Shown: positions 46,681 to 57,823, counted from the stretch's first letter. The stretch is 64,000 bases of DNA from Brachycybe producta (GCA_036925085.1 JAUPFP010000011.1:1634797-1698796), one strand, 5' to 3'. The notes: generated by a model not told the origin, from the sequence alone. Made by a program: numbers and translations.

Positions 46681-47615
46681 CAGTGTTTCTCAAACTGGTG
46701 GTCCACGGCAGTGTGCCAGCAGGGCCGTGGCTAGCAGGGTGGGGAGGGGGCGGGGGCACATGCCCCCCATAAAAGATTGAAATGACGTAAAATTGGCCTT
46801 ATGTTTTTTTTTGCTCCATATTTTGTTTTAGTTATTTTATTATTTTAGAAATGTGAATGTCTTCCTTTATTTTAGGATAAATTGGCTTTTTTGGAGATTT
46901 TTCTTAACGTGTGGCCTCAGCTGTGATACACCCAGGGCCGTTTTAGAGGTGTGCGAGGGGCGCCAAAAAATAAGTTTTTTTTTAATATTTTGCAAATTTA
47001 AATTTTACAAATTCAATACCAGATGGTCAAAAAGCAAAAGTCAGCTAACGGGGGGAGGGGGGAGGAGGGCGGGGAAATTATTAGTTGCCGCCCCTCCTAA
47101 AAACACAAAAACAGATTATAGTTCGCTAAGTCAACTATACTTCATTATATATACTGTATAACCTAAACTTTACTGTCGAAAAAGCGTCGACCGATCCTGG
47201 TCGGTTAGGACCCGGCAGAGTGGTCGGCAACCCCGGGCCCACTTCTGACCAGCCGTGGGCAAAACTGGGCTGACCGTGGGCAAAACTGGGCTGACCGTGG
47301 TCAGAAGTGACCCCGTAGCCATATGTTGAGAAAGGTAAAAAAAAGTTACGCCCCGGGGGGCGTAAACCCCCCTCCCCCCCCCCCGGCAAAACTATGACTT
47401 GGTTGCGCCGGCCCCCCACCCGCCGCCACTCTGCTGCTTAAAACATCACGCCCCCTTTGCACCCCAAAAATGCGCCCACCAATCCTAACCCCCTCAGTCG
47501 CGGGGGCTGCAGGTCCTCAAGATACATCCCTGGTGCTTTTTTAAAGTCAGTGGTCCATATGTGTACCAACACCTTATCTAATGGTCCGCCATTCGAACAA
47601 GTTTGAGAAACACTG
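46681..47615. mobile_element. hAT element, 935 bp, perfect 8-bp duplication
   Basis: Ends CAGTGTTTCTCAAACTGG and (inverted) CAGTGTTTCTCAAACTTG, flanked by GAATAGAT (46673-46680, 47616-47623). The interior carries fragments of other elements: 'cagggccgtggctagc' (46720), 'cagggccgttttag' (46932) and the block at 47171-47350 shared with 17968-18135. No transposase was recognised. Confidence 0.9.
47171..47350 (+). repeat. Second copy of the 'ggtcggcaaccccgggccc' block
   Basis: About 170 bases nearly identical to 17968-18135, here with an extra tandem 'gaccgtgggcaaaactgggct' pair (47265-47300). Likely a fragment of another DNA transposon trapped in the hAT at 46.7 kb. Confidence 0.8.
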
Positions 47616-47957
47616 GAATAGATGGGGTTACAAATTATTATACAGCGCACTTTTGTTTCACAGACTTAAAAAAGCAATAAATTTCAGCTATTATTAGTGA
47701 GTGACCAACACAAGTATCAATTTTGTGCTTTGTTACTTTAAATGTGGCTCACACCACCACTTCATCTCCAATATAAACAGAATCCACTACCAAAAAAAAA
47801 ATAACTGCTACCACTTTGGCAGTAAAAATAACCACTTCAGTAAATTCTACTTTTAGTTTGCAAAAATAAAATTCACGTGGATCAAGTCATATACGCTACT
47901 CATATTTCCATGAGTGAAATCTACGAAAATAAATGTTTTATGATCCGTGAAAAAAAA

Positions 47958-48030
47958 TTATCCGATCCAAATTAATTTTCGACCTAATGGTTGTTTCCAT
48001 TGGATCAAAAATTAATTTGGATCGGATAAT
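47958..48030. repeat. Hairpin with 23-base arms
   Basis: 'attatccgatccaaattaat' and its exact inverse are separated by about 27 bases. Confidence 0.85.
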
Positions 48031-48654
48031 TTAAAAAAAAATGATATACATGTAGGTTTAAATAATATAACGTAGGTTTAAATAATATAACCTAATTAAA
48101 ATTCACTTTCCAATCATATTTTGATTAATGAAAACAGACCAAAAAAAGTCAATCTTAGTTGAAACAAGTTTGCAGTGTCTAGCTAACTTAATAGTCACTA
48201 AGACTAAATTGAGAAAGATGGGGAATAATCTCAAGTCACATAAAAACAAAGTATAAAAAAAACTAAAAAAATCTCAGTATTTATAATATGAATATAAATT
48301 TTAATTTTTAATTTTTAAATTTTAAAACAATATTTCTTTCAATATTTATTCAATCCTAGCTTGCTGTCTTGTCATTATGATCTTGATGATTTCGAAAGAC
48401 ACAGTGTTGTGGAAAGGCGCGCGTGACGTGACATATTGACATGAACGTTATAAAAATACGTATAAGTAGCCTATGTCTAACAGGAAAACTATACCAATTA
48501 CCCAGGTCTAAAAACATCACATGACTTTAAGAGACTAGATACAGCGTTTAGTTCAAAATTTCTCCTAATGTAGGCGCTGCGATTGTTTTTGATTGAAAAA
48601 CGGTATTTTAACGTTTTTTCGCCAGGTTTCAAGTCACATATCATATCACACATA

Positions 48655-48975
48655 ATCTTATAAAAAAGAAAACATCGTGACGCCAATAGATTAATGCACG
48701 TGTTAATTATTTTGTTATTCTTCTAAGTCGTTTTAATGAGAGTTCTTCAAATGTTTGGGTGATGGTTTTTTGGTCATATGGGACTTAACATGGAGTTAAA
48801 AAATTACGATTTTAAACGTTATTAAAAAAATAGAAGGACTTTTTCAAAATTCATAAAAAGGAAACTTAGTGAAGCCAATACATGAAAGTATGTGCTAATT
48901 ATTTTGTTATTCTTCTAAATCGTTTTTAACGAGAGTTTTTCAAATGCTTGTGGGGCGGTTTTTGATCCAATGAAT
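48655..48975 (+). repeat. Tandem duplication, period about 192 bp
   Basis: 'gtgacgccaata' (48677) and 'gtgaagccaata' (48869) both continue through 'taattattttgttattcttc' and 'gagagtt(c/t)ttcaaatg'. Confidence 0.75.
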
Positions 48976-49528
48976 GGCTATCAAAATAGCCTCTTCAAAT
49001 TTACCGCAATAATGCACCCTTATCCACTGATGTCGTCCTGTTTCCTTAACCTTTTTTTTTTAGTAACTTGATCCGTATATACAGTAGTTTGCCACAGCAA
49101 TTACTTCAATATTTGTGTCTTATTAACGAATACTCATATACTCGAATCATTAGAATAGTATAAAATCACTGTTCCTAAGTAACGCAAACACTTGCCCCCT
49201 AATATACATACATGTATATAATAAAAGACATCGCCCCTTCTACACTAACTTCTCTGACTTACAAAAGTTAATTACAAGAATAAGTATTAAAACATAGAAA
49301 TAAAAGGATTCATTAAACGTGTGCCGCCTAATTAATTTTCTAAGTAACTTTGTAAAGAAAATCACTAAAGCAAATGTCACCAACAATTACACACATTTGA
49401 AATAAAACCAACCTAGAAACTGCGATATTTGAAGAGTGCACCATAACAATGCCGAAATCCAATTCGGTTCAAACAATAGGGGGAAAAAAACATAAAAAAG
49501 AAAAGAAAAACTATTTTCGTTCACTCAC

Positions 49529-49553
49529 CAATGAGCTTGAGAATCACTTTGAC
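49529..49553 (-). CDS. Candidate 25-base microexon
   Basis: Minus strand. A strong acceptor (long T run then 'tttgtttag') precedes gtcaaagtgattctcaagct + cattg, which is followed at once by GTGAGT, a consensus donor. In phase 0 it would read VKVILKLI plus one base. Both splice signals are close to consensus, which is unusual in this window, but 25 bases carry no homology information. Confidence 0.2.
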
Positions 49554-49734
49554 CTAAACAAATAAAAAAAAACTATTAATAAAAAGCAAACTTTTGTCAT
49601 TTTGAGAAATAAATTAAGTCCCTGTAGGAAAGCAATCACACAATACAGTAGAAATAATTGAACAAAACAAATAACAGAAAACCATGAAAATGTAATTTTG
49701 AGAATTCCAATTTAAAAATAAAAAAAAATATATA

Positions 49735-49945
49735 TAATAAAAAAAAACACACACAAATAATACAACCCTTGGAAACAAGCTTTTCAAACACCACATTACA
49801 ATACAGGGTTTCTTTACATTTTCATCACAACTTTAAACTTATAATGAAGAAAAAACACACACAAAAAAAATCAACCCTTGGAAACAACATCTTCAAACAA
49901 CACATTACCAATACAGTTTCTGTATATTTTGATGAAAAGCATGGG
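49735..49945 (+). repeat. Tandem duplication, period about 109 bp
   Basis: 'cccttggaaacaa' at 49766 and 49875, with 'aaacacacaca' before and 'ttcaaacaccacatta/ttcaaacaacacatta' after in both copies. Confidence 0.8.
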
Positions 49946-50461
49946 CTTCATTCTAGATACAAATAATTTCAAAACGTAAAACTTGAGTTCATAGCTTGTG
50001 TATTTTTTTCTGCATTTTGTCATGTTACTTTTGATGTCCACTGTATAAAACTATTTCAAGACTATAACATCACTATGGGATAATCCTAGTCATTTTCCTT
50101 AAAGGACCTATAATAAGCTTTAAAAAAAACGTCCAAAGTTTATCCTGCATCTGATAAATGATTTAATTGCATGAAAGGATTCAAGGAACCTTATAAACCT
50201 TTCTTGCATCACAAAGATAATTATTGATGTAAAAAGTTAAGATACTTCTCGTATCTAGATTGTATGATTTTTATACAATTGTACTCTTATATGGGGAATA
50301 ACACACATACGTGAACACATTGATATATATTATATATAACGTAGAGTGTTCTTCCCTTTTAAAAAAGACACCATACTAAAAGAGCGCTCATTCACGTCCT
50401 ACGTCTCTTCTTTCTTTGTCTTTGTTTCAGACGTACTGTATATGAATGGCTGATATAAAAA

Positions 50462-51000
50462 ACTAGTGGGGTAATTACCGGTCATAGATGACGGGAGCCA
50501 AATTCACAGGCATTTGCGCCCAGCAATAGAATTTCTTTTCCTCCGCCCTTTTATGTAACAAACCAATTAGAAATTGATGACGTTCATAAAATAGCGGAGC
50601 AAAAGAAATGCAAATGCTGGGCACAATTGCCCGTGATAAATTCTAGTTGAATTTTGCTACTATTATCCCCTCACCTTTTTATATTAGAAAGAAAAAATGA
50701 GCTTTCATTTTCTCTAGTGTGCGCATGCGCGTCGTTTGTTTCTTTTTTATTCCTTTCATTTCAATTTCAGTTCCCCCATTCCCCCTCCACGTTTCTCTCT
50801 CCCCCCTACCCTTTCCAACCTTTTCCCCTCTCCAATTTAATATCATGGGGCTCTTGGATGGGGAGAGTGCAACGTAATCTTGACCTTGAGAAAAAAAGCG
50901 TTTTTTTATTTAAATTTAGATAAATTCCGACGTGCTTTTGTCCTTGTTTGTACGCCGTTATACACAGACAGACAAAGCTTGATATATGAAAGGACCCCCT
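50462..51000 (-). mobile_element. Palindromic MITE family, copy D
   Basis: Starts ACTAGTGGGGTAATTACCGG with 'gtcatagatgacggg', then the AATTAGAAATTG module (50520-50605), the 'catgcgcgtcgttt' and 'cctttcatttcaatttcag' blocks, and ends with 'accttgagaaaaa' and 'attccgacgtgctttt'. This is the reverse order of copies A and B. Confidence 0.75.
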
Positions 51001-51004
51001 TAAG

Positions 51005-51105
51005 GTGGACATAAACAGTCCTATTTATTGGAATCAACAGTGCTGAAACCAACAAACCAAAACGTTCAACATATCCACATAAACGGGCATACATACGTAC
51101 GTACG
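51005..51105 (-). repeat. 'gttggttt...gttgattccaataaa' dispersed repeat
   Basis: On the minus strand 'ttggtttgttggtttcagca', then 'gttgattccaataaat'. Plus-strand copies are at 51667-51735 and 52160-52240. Likely part of an unidentified element. Confidence 0.6.
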
Positions 51106-51176
51106 TCCAACAACGAATTTATAATTAGCAGCAGTACAGAATATCAAAACTTTTTATTAATTTAACATTGACTTTA

Positions 51177-51521
51177 AGCCCATGGTGACACTTATATGTT
51201 GCAAAACGGCCATCACGACATTAAATGCCGCAATAGTGTCATCGTTGGAAAAGTTTTTACTGCCACCGTCACAATGTCGTGGTATTTTTGTCGCATATCC
51301 AAAAGTTTTGATAAGCAACACTGCGGCACTAGTGCTGTCACGACAGTATACCGTTAACTTCCACACTCAAGCAAACACTTCCGCAAGCATAACTTCCACC
51401 ATGTTTCATTGAATTGTCACGACAACCCAATTTTTTTAATCAACAAGCTCCACGTACTGCCGTGGCAGTGGATGTCATAATATTTCATGACATCAGTGTA
51501 GTGTCACCGTGAAAACGGACT
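51177..51521. mobile_element. MITE, 345 bp, TTTA flanks
   Basis: Inner ends 'ggtgacac' and 'gtgtcacc' are inverted, outer ends AGCCC and (inverted) AGTCCGTTTTCACGGTGACA. TTTA on both sides (51173-51176, 51522-51525). Similar TIR wording to the element at 62.4 kb suggests a related PIF/Harbinger-type family. Confidence 0.55.
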
Positions 51522-51989
51522 TTTACTTATTCTAATTTATACTTGCTCCTGATTGGCTATAAACTATCCATCACTTTATTTTTCTGTACTGAAGCAGAGA
51601 AGATACTACTTTTGATGGCTTTCTTTGATGTTGCAACCAACACAGTTTTATTCGGTTACACAATACATGATCAAATTTGTTGGTTTCGACACTGTTGAAT
51701 CCAATAAATCGGACCGTGTACGTCAACCAGCTACGGCCACACTTGCGATATGGTCGATGCGACACAATCACAGCGACCAGGTCGCAGACATGTAAAGTTT
51801 TGTGCCCGGACCATATTCTAACGACTCAACAGCGTTTTTAGTTATTTTTCTAATATGATGCTCTCGATGGCTGATGATGTGATGTTGGCTATTGTTGTCT
51901 GTCGTTATTTAAAGAAAAAGCGTAGAAAAGGAAAAATTGTTGCGACCTAAACGTGGGTTCCAAACATAGCTATCTGCATTAAAATCTAC

Positions 51990-52055
51990 GTAACACAGCA
52001 TTACGACCTGGTCGCGGCGATCATGTCGCCACAACTAGGTCGTAATGCTATGTTA
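51990..52055. repeat. Hairpin, 66 bp
   Basis: 'gtaacacagcattacgacct' faces its near inverse 'aggtcgtaatgctatgttac', with a second inner pair 'ggcgat/gtcgcc'. It lies in a GC-richer patch (51730-52060) that may be another Harbinger remnant; a Lys/Arg-rich scrap (YLKKKRRKGK) is readable near 51910-51940. Confidence 0.7.
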
Positions 52056-52255
52056 CATTGATTCTAAAGAAGATGGCTATCAGAACGCAAACGTGGCGCT
52101 AGACTTAATGCTAAATTCGTTGTTTAACGTACATATGTATGCCTGCGTATGTGGGAATGTGGAATGGCTTGGTTTGTTGGTTTTAACAGGGTTGATTCCA
52201 AAAATCGGACCCTGGATAACACTGTATGTCTACCTTCAAAGGCATTATTAAAGAA

Positions 52256-53191
52256 AAGAAAATGTTAGTTATGAACTGTTGCCAATTGTTCGACATTGAA
52301 AACAACAAACAATAACCACCGGGCATTTTTCTTACTGTATTTACAGTATTAAAAAAGTAGGCCTATAGACAATTTGCATTTTTTTTTTCAAGATGTTTAA
52401 GAAGCATAAAATAGAAGAACACAATCAATTATGGAAGAAGAAGAAGAAAAAGAAGATATTCATTTTTTTATGCACGCTAGTCAGAGAGGTGCGCACACAT
52501 TAGACGTTAATTTAAATTGATGCTGTTAATATGAATAATTCATGACCAGAATGGTTACAAGGCAAACATACTGAAGATTTTTAAGCTCAGACGCAGCAAT
52601 CCCATTTAAACTAATCTTGAAAAATATTCAGCTTGAAGCAATGTAAACAATTAATACAAATCAATTTATCACAAGATGCATTAACGACGACGACATTTTG
52701 AAATAAATCTCATGAGATATTTTGTTTTTTGTTTTTTTAAAAAAATTGTTTACGTTACATCGTCTCAACACATCTTTGACAATTCTGACTCCCACATTAT
52801 ATATGCAGTGGATAAGAATTAATGCAAGGCATTCGATGCAAAGCATATTTATGTTGGCTACAGAAGGTCTTGCGCCAAAAAATAATATATGTATTAAAAA
52901 GTGACGTCAAAATGCAAATTCACCAGTACGAGAGAGAGAGCACATTTTGTTGACAACGTTCTTCATTGACGCTTTTGGCGTTTACAAAATTGACAGATAA
53001 GGAAATCAAAGTACAAAAATAAATAGGTGATAAACAACCTACAGGCGTCATAAGATTATACTTTCTAGCAAGACCTATAGTACATTTTAAGTTTCCCAAA
53101 GTTCAAATCTATTACTATGTTCAGACTGCAACTAGAATTGAATACCGCATTAGTAAATACGGTATTCAACGAGTATTGAAGCTACTACTGT
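52256..53191. other. Non-coding stretch, nothing recognised
   Basis: AT-rich with a GAA-rich run at 52432-52460. No supported feature. Confidence 0.4.
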
Positions 53192-53199
53192 GTCCAGAT

Positions 53200-53757
53200 T
53201 AGAGACCTACATAAAGCCCATGGGCCGATGGACTTTTACAAAAAGGCATTTTTTGGCATTTGTTGGCATTTTTTATGTTAAAGGCCCATGGGCCTGGTGG
53301 GCTTTGTGGGCTTCGTGGGCTTTGTGGGCCTAGTGGGCTTCATGGGCCTGGTTAGCCTTGTTGGCTTTGTGGGCATCATGGGTTTGGAAGGTGTTCATCA
53401 TTTCTCTCATGAGATTGATTCTTTACAAATGTATATAACTGAATCACATATTATCTGTTGGGAACTCTTGAGTTCATTTCAGTGCTTTTCAGGGCATCTA
53501 GAAGACTTTCATTTTTTGCCATTTTTTGAGAATTTCATTTTTGACAATTTTTCCTTTTTTGAATTTATGGGTTTTTATGGTCGTCAGAAGTAGAGACCTA
53601 CATAAAGCCCATGGGTGGTGGGGGCTTGGGCTGGCATTTTTATGTTAAAGATCCATGGGCCTGGTGGGCTTTGTGGGCGTTTTGGTCTAGGCCTAGTATA
53701 AAGTCTCATGGGCTAAGCTGGGCTGGGTTTAAATTTTTGGCACAATGTAGGTCTCTA
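53200..53757. mobile_element. TAGAGACCTACAT element, 558 bp, perfect 8-bp duplication
   Basis: The ends are 13-base perfect inverted repeats TAGAGACCTACAT, flanked by GTCCAGAT (53192-53199, 53758-53765). Eight-base duplications fit hAT (or Merlin). The interior has GGGCTTTGTGGGC/GGGCCTGGTGGGC minisatellite (53283-53395), the unique block shared with 13.6 kb, and an internal copy of the terminus at about 53592, so it is composite. Confidence 0.85.
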
Positions 53758-53849
53758 GTCCAGATGGACACATTCCGTCTGCTTTTCAGTACAAGTTGTT
53801 AAAGTGATATTGGTGAAACTAAACCACATTTTTGATGTAAAAAAAGGAC

Positions 53850-54002
53850 AAAAAAGGATGTCTGTATGTCCGGAACCCCGATTTTGTGGGTAGAACAACT
53901 CAAGAACGGAATGAGATAAAGACATGCAGTATTTTTATTTGATTCCGTGGGTCAATATGATGCTCCAGACAAAAATTTAGAAAATTTTACCAAGGGGTTA
54001 TT
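53850..54002 (+). repeat. Retroelement 3'-region repeat, forward copy
   Basis: 'ggatgtctgtatgtccggaa' ... 'acaactcaagaacggaatga' ... 'ggtcaatatgatgctcc' is repeated inverted at 55020-55190. A partial second unit ('gtgggtcgaaaaactcgaaa') follows at 54055. Confidence 0.75.
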
Positions 54003-54119
54003 TTTTTTATTAATTTGTTAGAAACACATTTTGAGTTTTTGGTCATAATTTATTGTGGGTCGAAAAACTCGAAAACGGGGCCACCTACAACATGAGATTT
54101 TTGAGATTTTTTGAGATTT

Positions 54120-54430
54120 TTGCACGAACAGATTCTTATTACTGGTCATTTGTCCCTAGGGCGATTCGACAATGGAACTCGCTTGCTGGGGATTTTGTGC
54201 AGAAAAAACGTATTTTATGGGAGTCATAATTTTGTTTTGTTTTGACAATGCATATATTTGCAGCATTAAAAAATATTGAAATTGTTGTTGGGTTTATATT
54301 AATAGGGTTTTATATTTTCTGGTTTTGACAATGCATTTTCTATGCTGCACTTGGACTCTTGTCCCTCTGCCATAGGCCTTTATGGCTGCTTGCAGAGTAA
54401 TTTTTCAAATTTAAATTCAAATTCAAATAA
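54120..54430 (+). pseudogene. C-terminal end and 3' tail of a second LINE family
   Basis: One frame reads FARTDSYYWSFVPRAIRQWN then SLAGDFV (from about 54120), the typical 'FxPRtIxxWNsLP' end of a LINE reverse-transcriptase ORF. After an AT-rich 3' UTR the block 'cctctgccataggcc' plus 'gctgcttgcagagtaa' (54362-54400) and a TTTAAATTCAAATTC tail follow; the same block is at 21866. Only the last few dozen codons are present, so the copy is dead. Confidence 0.7.
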
Positions 54431-54543
54431 ACATGCGCACACGTGTGTACACATGCCTGCATATGTGTACATGTGCGTACACATGCGTGCATGTGTACAT
54501 GTGCATATGCATGCGCACACATGTGTACATGTGCGTACACGTA
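54431..54543. repeat. Alternating purine-pyrimidine tract (possible Z-DNA)
   Basis: Positions 54458-54543 alternate purine and pyrimidine without a break ('atgtgtacatgtgcgtacac' and similar), and 54431-54456 do so too; the only breaks are at the CCT in 'tgcctgc'. It follows the LINE tail directly, so it may be an expanded retroelement tail. Confidence 0.8.
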
Positions 54544-54669
54544 ACAATGAAAGAAAGTTGGTTATTCGATATATGAAAGCATATATTAAAGCAATGGAGG
54601 TCTATAGGGTTCCTGGAATTCCTTGTTATATTTCTGTTCAGTGCCATGTTATAAATTTGAGTTTTTGTT

Positions 54670-54890
54670 GAATTTTAACTGAACCCTGTACGGGGATGCT
54701 GGTCCTTCCATCGGGTGCTTCCACAGTTAGCAGATAGTGAAATGCTCGCCAGTTATGGAAGGTACTGAGGAAGTAAAATACTCAGGGCAGACCAAAATCG
54801 ATCCCCGCCATTGCTGGTCCCTAGCCCGGGTGTAAAAGGGAAGGTCCATGTCAGGTTGGCAGCCGGTCGTAAAGATTCACCAAAATATGA
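54670..54890 (+). repeat. Unidentified GC-richer block, possible SINE or LINE 3' UTR
   Basis: 'ccctgtacggggatgctgg', 'cgatccccgcc' and 'agcccgggtgtaaaaggg' give a more complex stretch than the surroundings. No second copy in the window and no pol III boxes noticed. Confidence 0.3.
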
Positions 54891-55019
54891 ATGATGATTC
54901 TTAATATTATTTCAAATAAAACGGGACATGGGGGCATGTGGGGTCTCAGGAAGTTAGGCAAAAAAAAACCGAAAGGAGTCGAGAGAGATAGAACCCGTAA
55001 GAACGACCCTGCATAATGT

Positions 55020-55190
55020 GGGAAAAGGGTAAAATTTTCTTCGTTTTTGTCAGGAGCATCATATTGACCCACTGAATCAAATCAAATATACTGCATGTCT
55101 TTATCTCATTCCGTTCTTGAGTTGTTCGACCCACAAACTCGGGGTTATGGACATACGGACACACATACAGGCATCCTTTTTTGCCTCTTT
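55020..55190 (-). repeat. Retroelement 3'-region repeat, inverted copy
   Basis: Inverse of 53850-54002 over about 150 bases ('ggagcatcatattgacccac', 'cattccgttcttgagttgtt', 'ggacatacggacacacatac'). Confidence 0.75.
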
Positions 55191-55349
55191 TCTTGCATGA
55201 AACTAACAGGTGAAAGCATACAGTGACTAAATGTCACTATTAATCAAGTGACTCGCTTGCAAAACTAACCAACCGATAAGTAGCAACACATCAACACTGC
55301 TTCAAATACTGCAAGACAAACGATGCCAAAACGGATGATTCATTTTAAG

Positions 55350-56024
55350 TAGAGACCTACATTGAGTAAAATTTTGAAGCCCAGCCCAGCCCATGGAACT
55401 TTATGCTGGGCCCAGCCCACCAGGCCCACAAAATCCATGAAGCCCATCAGGCCCAAGAAGCCCACGAGGCCCACCAGGCCCACGAAACCCACCAGGCCCA
55501 AGAAGCCCACGAGGCCCACCAGGCCCACGAAACCCACCAGGCCCACAAAACCCACCAGGCCCAAGAAGCCCACCAGGCCCACGAAACCCACCAGGCCCAA
55601 GAAGCCCACAAGGCCCACCAGGCCCAAGAAGCCCACAAGGCCCATTAGGCCCAAGAAGCCCACGAGGCCCACCAGGCCCACAAAACCCACCAGGCCCATG
55701 AGCCTTTTAACATAAATATGCCGATCCAAGCCCAGCCCAGCCCAAAAGCCCGCCATCCTATGGGCTTTGTGTAGGTCTCTAATTTCCACACTAAATGGTC
55801 CACAAGTTCGCATGCTTACCAAGAAAAGAAACTGCACCATTAACGGCTTTAATATGTTTATTTTATTGATTGGTCAGTGAGGAATATGTTATACTTTTAT
55901 TAACGTGTGAAATATGTGATTCAGTTTTATACATTTGTAAAGAAACCGTATGAGAGAAATGAAGCCCACCAGGCTCACCAGGCCCACGAAGCCCACCGGC
56001 CCATGGGCTTTATGTAGGTCTCTA
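55350..56024 (-). mobile_element. TAGAGACCTACAT element with large GGGCCTGGTGGGC array, 675 bp
   Basis: Inverted ends TAGAGACCTACAT, flanked by a perfect 8-bp duplication ATTTTAAG (55342-55349, 56025-56032). Positions 55410-55700 are a degenerate minisatellite of 9- and 15-base units that reads Gly-Leu-Val-Gly-Phe on the minus strand and Lys-Pro-Thr-Arg-Pro on the plus strand. An internal terminus-like 'gtgtaggtctcta' at about 55770-55782 shows it is composite. None of the frames is a gene. Confidence 0.85.
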
Positions 56025-56850
56025 ATTTTAAGTACAGTGGAACACAGGGTATTTTTATGTTCCTATCAATCAAAAGTGAACATTTTAGTATAAGTTTTCA
56101 AATGAAATAAAAAATAGAAAATTTTGATAAAGTGAATTTTAAACTAAGATATAAAGTTTATTTTTAAAGAAGTTATGAACTTAAAAACCCATACTTAAAA
56201 AGCTTCGCCAAGCAAACAAAAAATAATTTAAATGGAAACTATCTAGACTGCTACAAAGTAGTACAAACTACTTGAGTTTCACCAATTCTTAAAAAAAATA
56301 TATTATTTATATCATTTTGTGAGACTTTTAGTAAGATCGTTAATCAAACCATGACAACTTCTCGAAAGCATATATGATGCCCACTAGCTACCCAGTGGAC
56401 TGTAAAACAATTCTTTGGTACAGTCAAGTCAAGAAATAACTAGAAGCACAAACAGAAAAAGAGAGAGAGAGACGACGACGAAGATAACATATTTGTAAAG
56501 TCTCACGACAGTCATAAGTTCATAACTCAAAAGATAAAGAGGTGTAATGAGGCATTATTACAGTAGTCTCTTGTTTACGCTCACATGATCTCGTTGCCTC
56601 TCAAGAATAGAATTACAGCAACAAAAAAAGGCAATGCCATCCTTTTGACAACTGACTGTTGTCCCAGAAACAAAAAATAACTAAGCCATCAATAAAATGA
56701 ATTGAATTTCAGAGAGAATCTCTTTACATGGTCACTTGACCACTAACCATTGAATACAAAATAAAAAATAATACAGAAAGAAAGAAAAAAAAAAAGACAC
56801 AGATAAAAATATAAAGAAAAACATAAGAAACATAACAAGACACAAGTTAT
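56025..56850. other. AT-rich stretch, possible 3' UTR of the 56.9-kb exon candidate
   Basis: Unique-looking sequence without transposon ends. If 56851-56935 is a terminal exon on the minus strand, this would be its 3' UTR, with an AATAAA complement near 56157. Confidence 0.25.
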
Positions 56851-56935
56851 TTAGGTTTCAATCTGTACCTCAGTTTCAGAGTCCCCTTCAAAGACGTAGC
56901 AACAGAAGTCTTTTGCTATATTACAAGCCACGTTT
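56851..56935 (-). CDS. Candidate exon, 27-28 codons, protein not recognised
   Basis: Minus strand. The acceptor-like 'cttttattatttgttacag' (AG complement 56936-56937) precedes one partial-codon base and then NVACNIAKDFCCYVFEGDSE, followed by TEVQIET and TAA (56851-56853). It could instead splice out at GAG/GTACAG (56869). Balanced Cys- and acid-containing composition. No family recognised. Confidence 0.2.
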
Positions 56936-57544
56936 CTGTAACAAATAATAAAAGTCAAATAAAGAATTTCGAAATAATTGAAAGTCATTTGAAGTAGGAC
57001 TATATAAAAACCATAAATTACCAAGTCCTAAATAAAATAAACAATATCTAAAAAAAAAAGCACTAAGACCCGCTTCACACGGAACACTACGTGTCGCCAC
57101 AAAAAGTGCTCCTTTTTTGCCGGCCAATGATTTCATGGGGATGTTCACACAAGAGACCGCCACCGTTTCTTTTGCACCACAGAGGCAAAGAGTGTTCGCG
57201 TTCAGCCACGAGTTGCGATCAACGTCCGTTTGTCAATGATAATGAAGGTCATTTCAGTGGAATACACTGACAACATTCCATTGTTCTCAATGGCAAATTA
57301 AGCACATGATTCTGAATCACTCACTTAATTTATTCAGTTATTTTCGAAAATAAATCGACTTTCATTTAATATTTATTTTTTAAAAACTACATAGTTGCAC
57401 CAGTAAATCTGCATAGAGATCAATGGGCACGGCGACACGTACACCTCACGCATCGCCATCTAATGGCAACATTTATAATTAATTCTAATAGAAACCTATT
57501 AGTCACACCGTGCCACCTTAAGCAATTATTGTGCACACATTATT

Positions 57545-57698
57545 TTAGGAGGTGCTATTTTGATGAACGGCGGAACGGTCCGAACAACGGTACTAACAGT
57601 CGGAAAAATAGTAGAAACAGTCCGAAGGTTGGGTTTAATAAAATTAAGTTGTTGCCGGGGGTCTGGGGGGCACAGACACCGATTTTTTTAAAATTATT
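57545..57698 (+). repeat. 'ttttgatgaacggcgga' element fragment
   Basis: 'gctattttgatgaacggcgg' and 'gggggtctggggggca' match 18200-18310 and, inverted, 60125-60205. It runs into the (TA)n tract. Confidence 0.65.
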
Positions 57699-57726
57699 AT
57701 ATATACATATATATATATATATATAC

Positions 57727-57822
<96 letters not shown>
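57699..57822. repeat. (TA)n microsatellite, about 120 bp
   Basis: Almost uninterrupted TA with rare C. It is followed by 'gccccggcgttgcccggggc', a short GC palindrome (57823-57842). Confidence 0.95.

Positions 57823-57823
<1 letters not shown>

Noticed and set aside
55340-55840. 166-residue Gly/Leu/Val/Phe-rich frame, and Lys-Pro-Thr-Arg-Pro frame on the other strand
   Set aside because: Both are readings of a 9/15-base minisatellite inside a transposable element; all frames are open because the repeat lacks stop codons.
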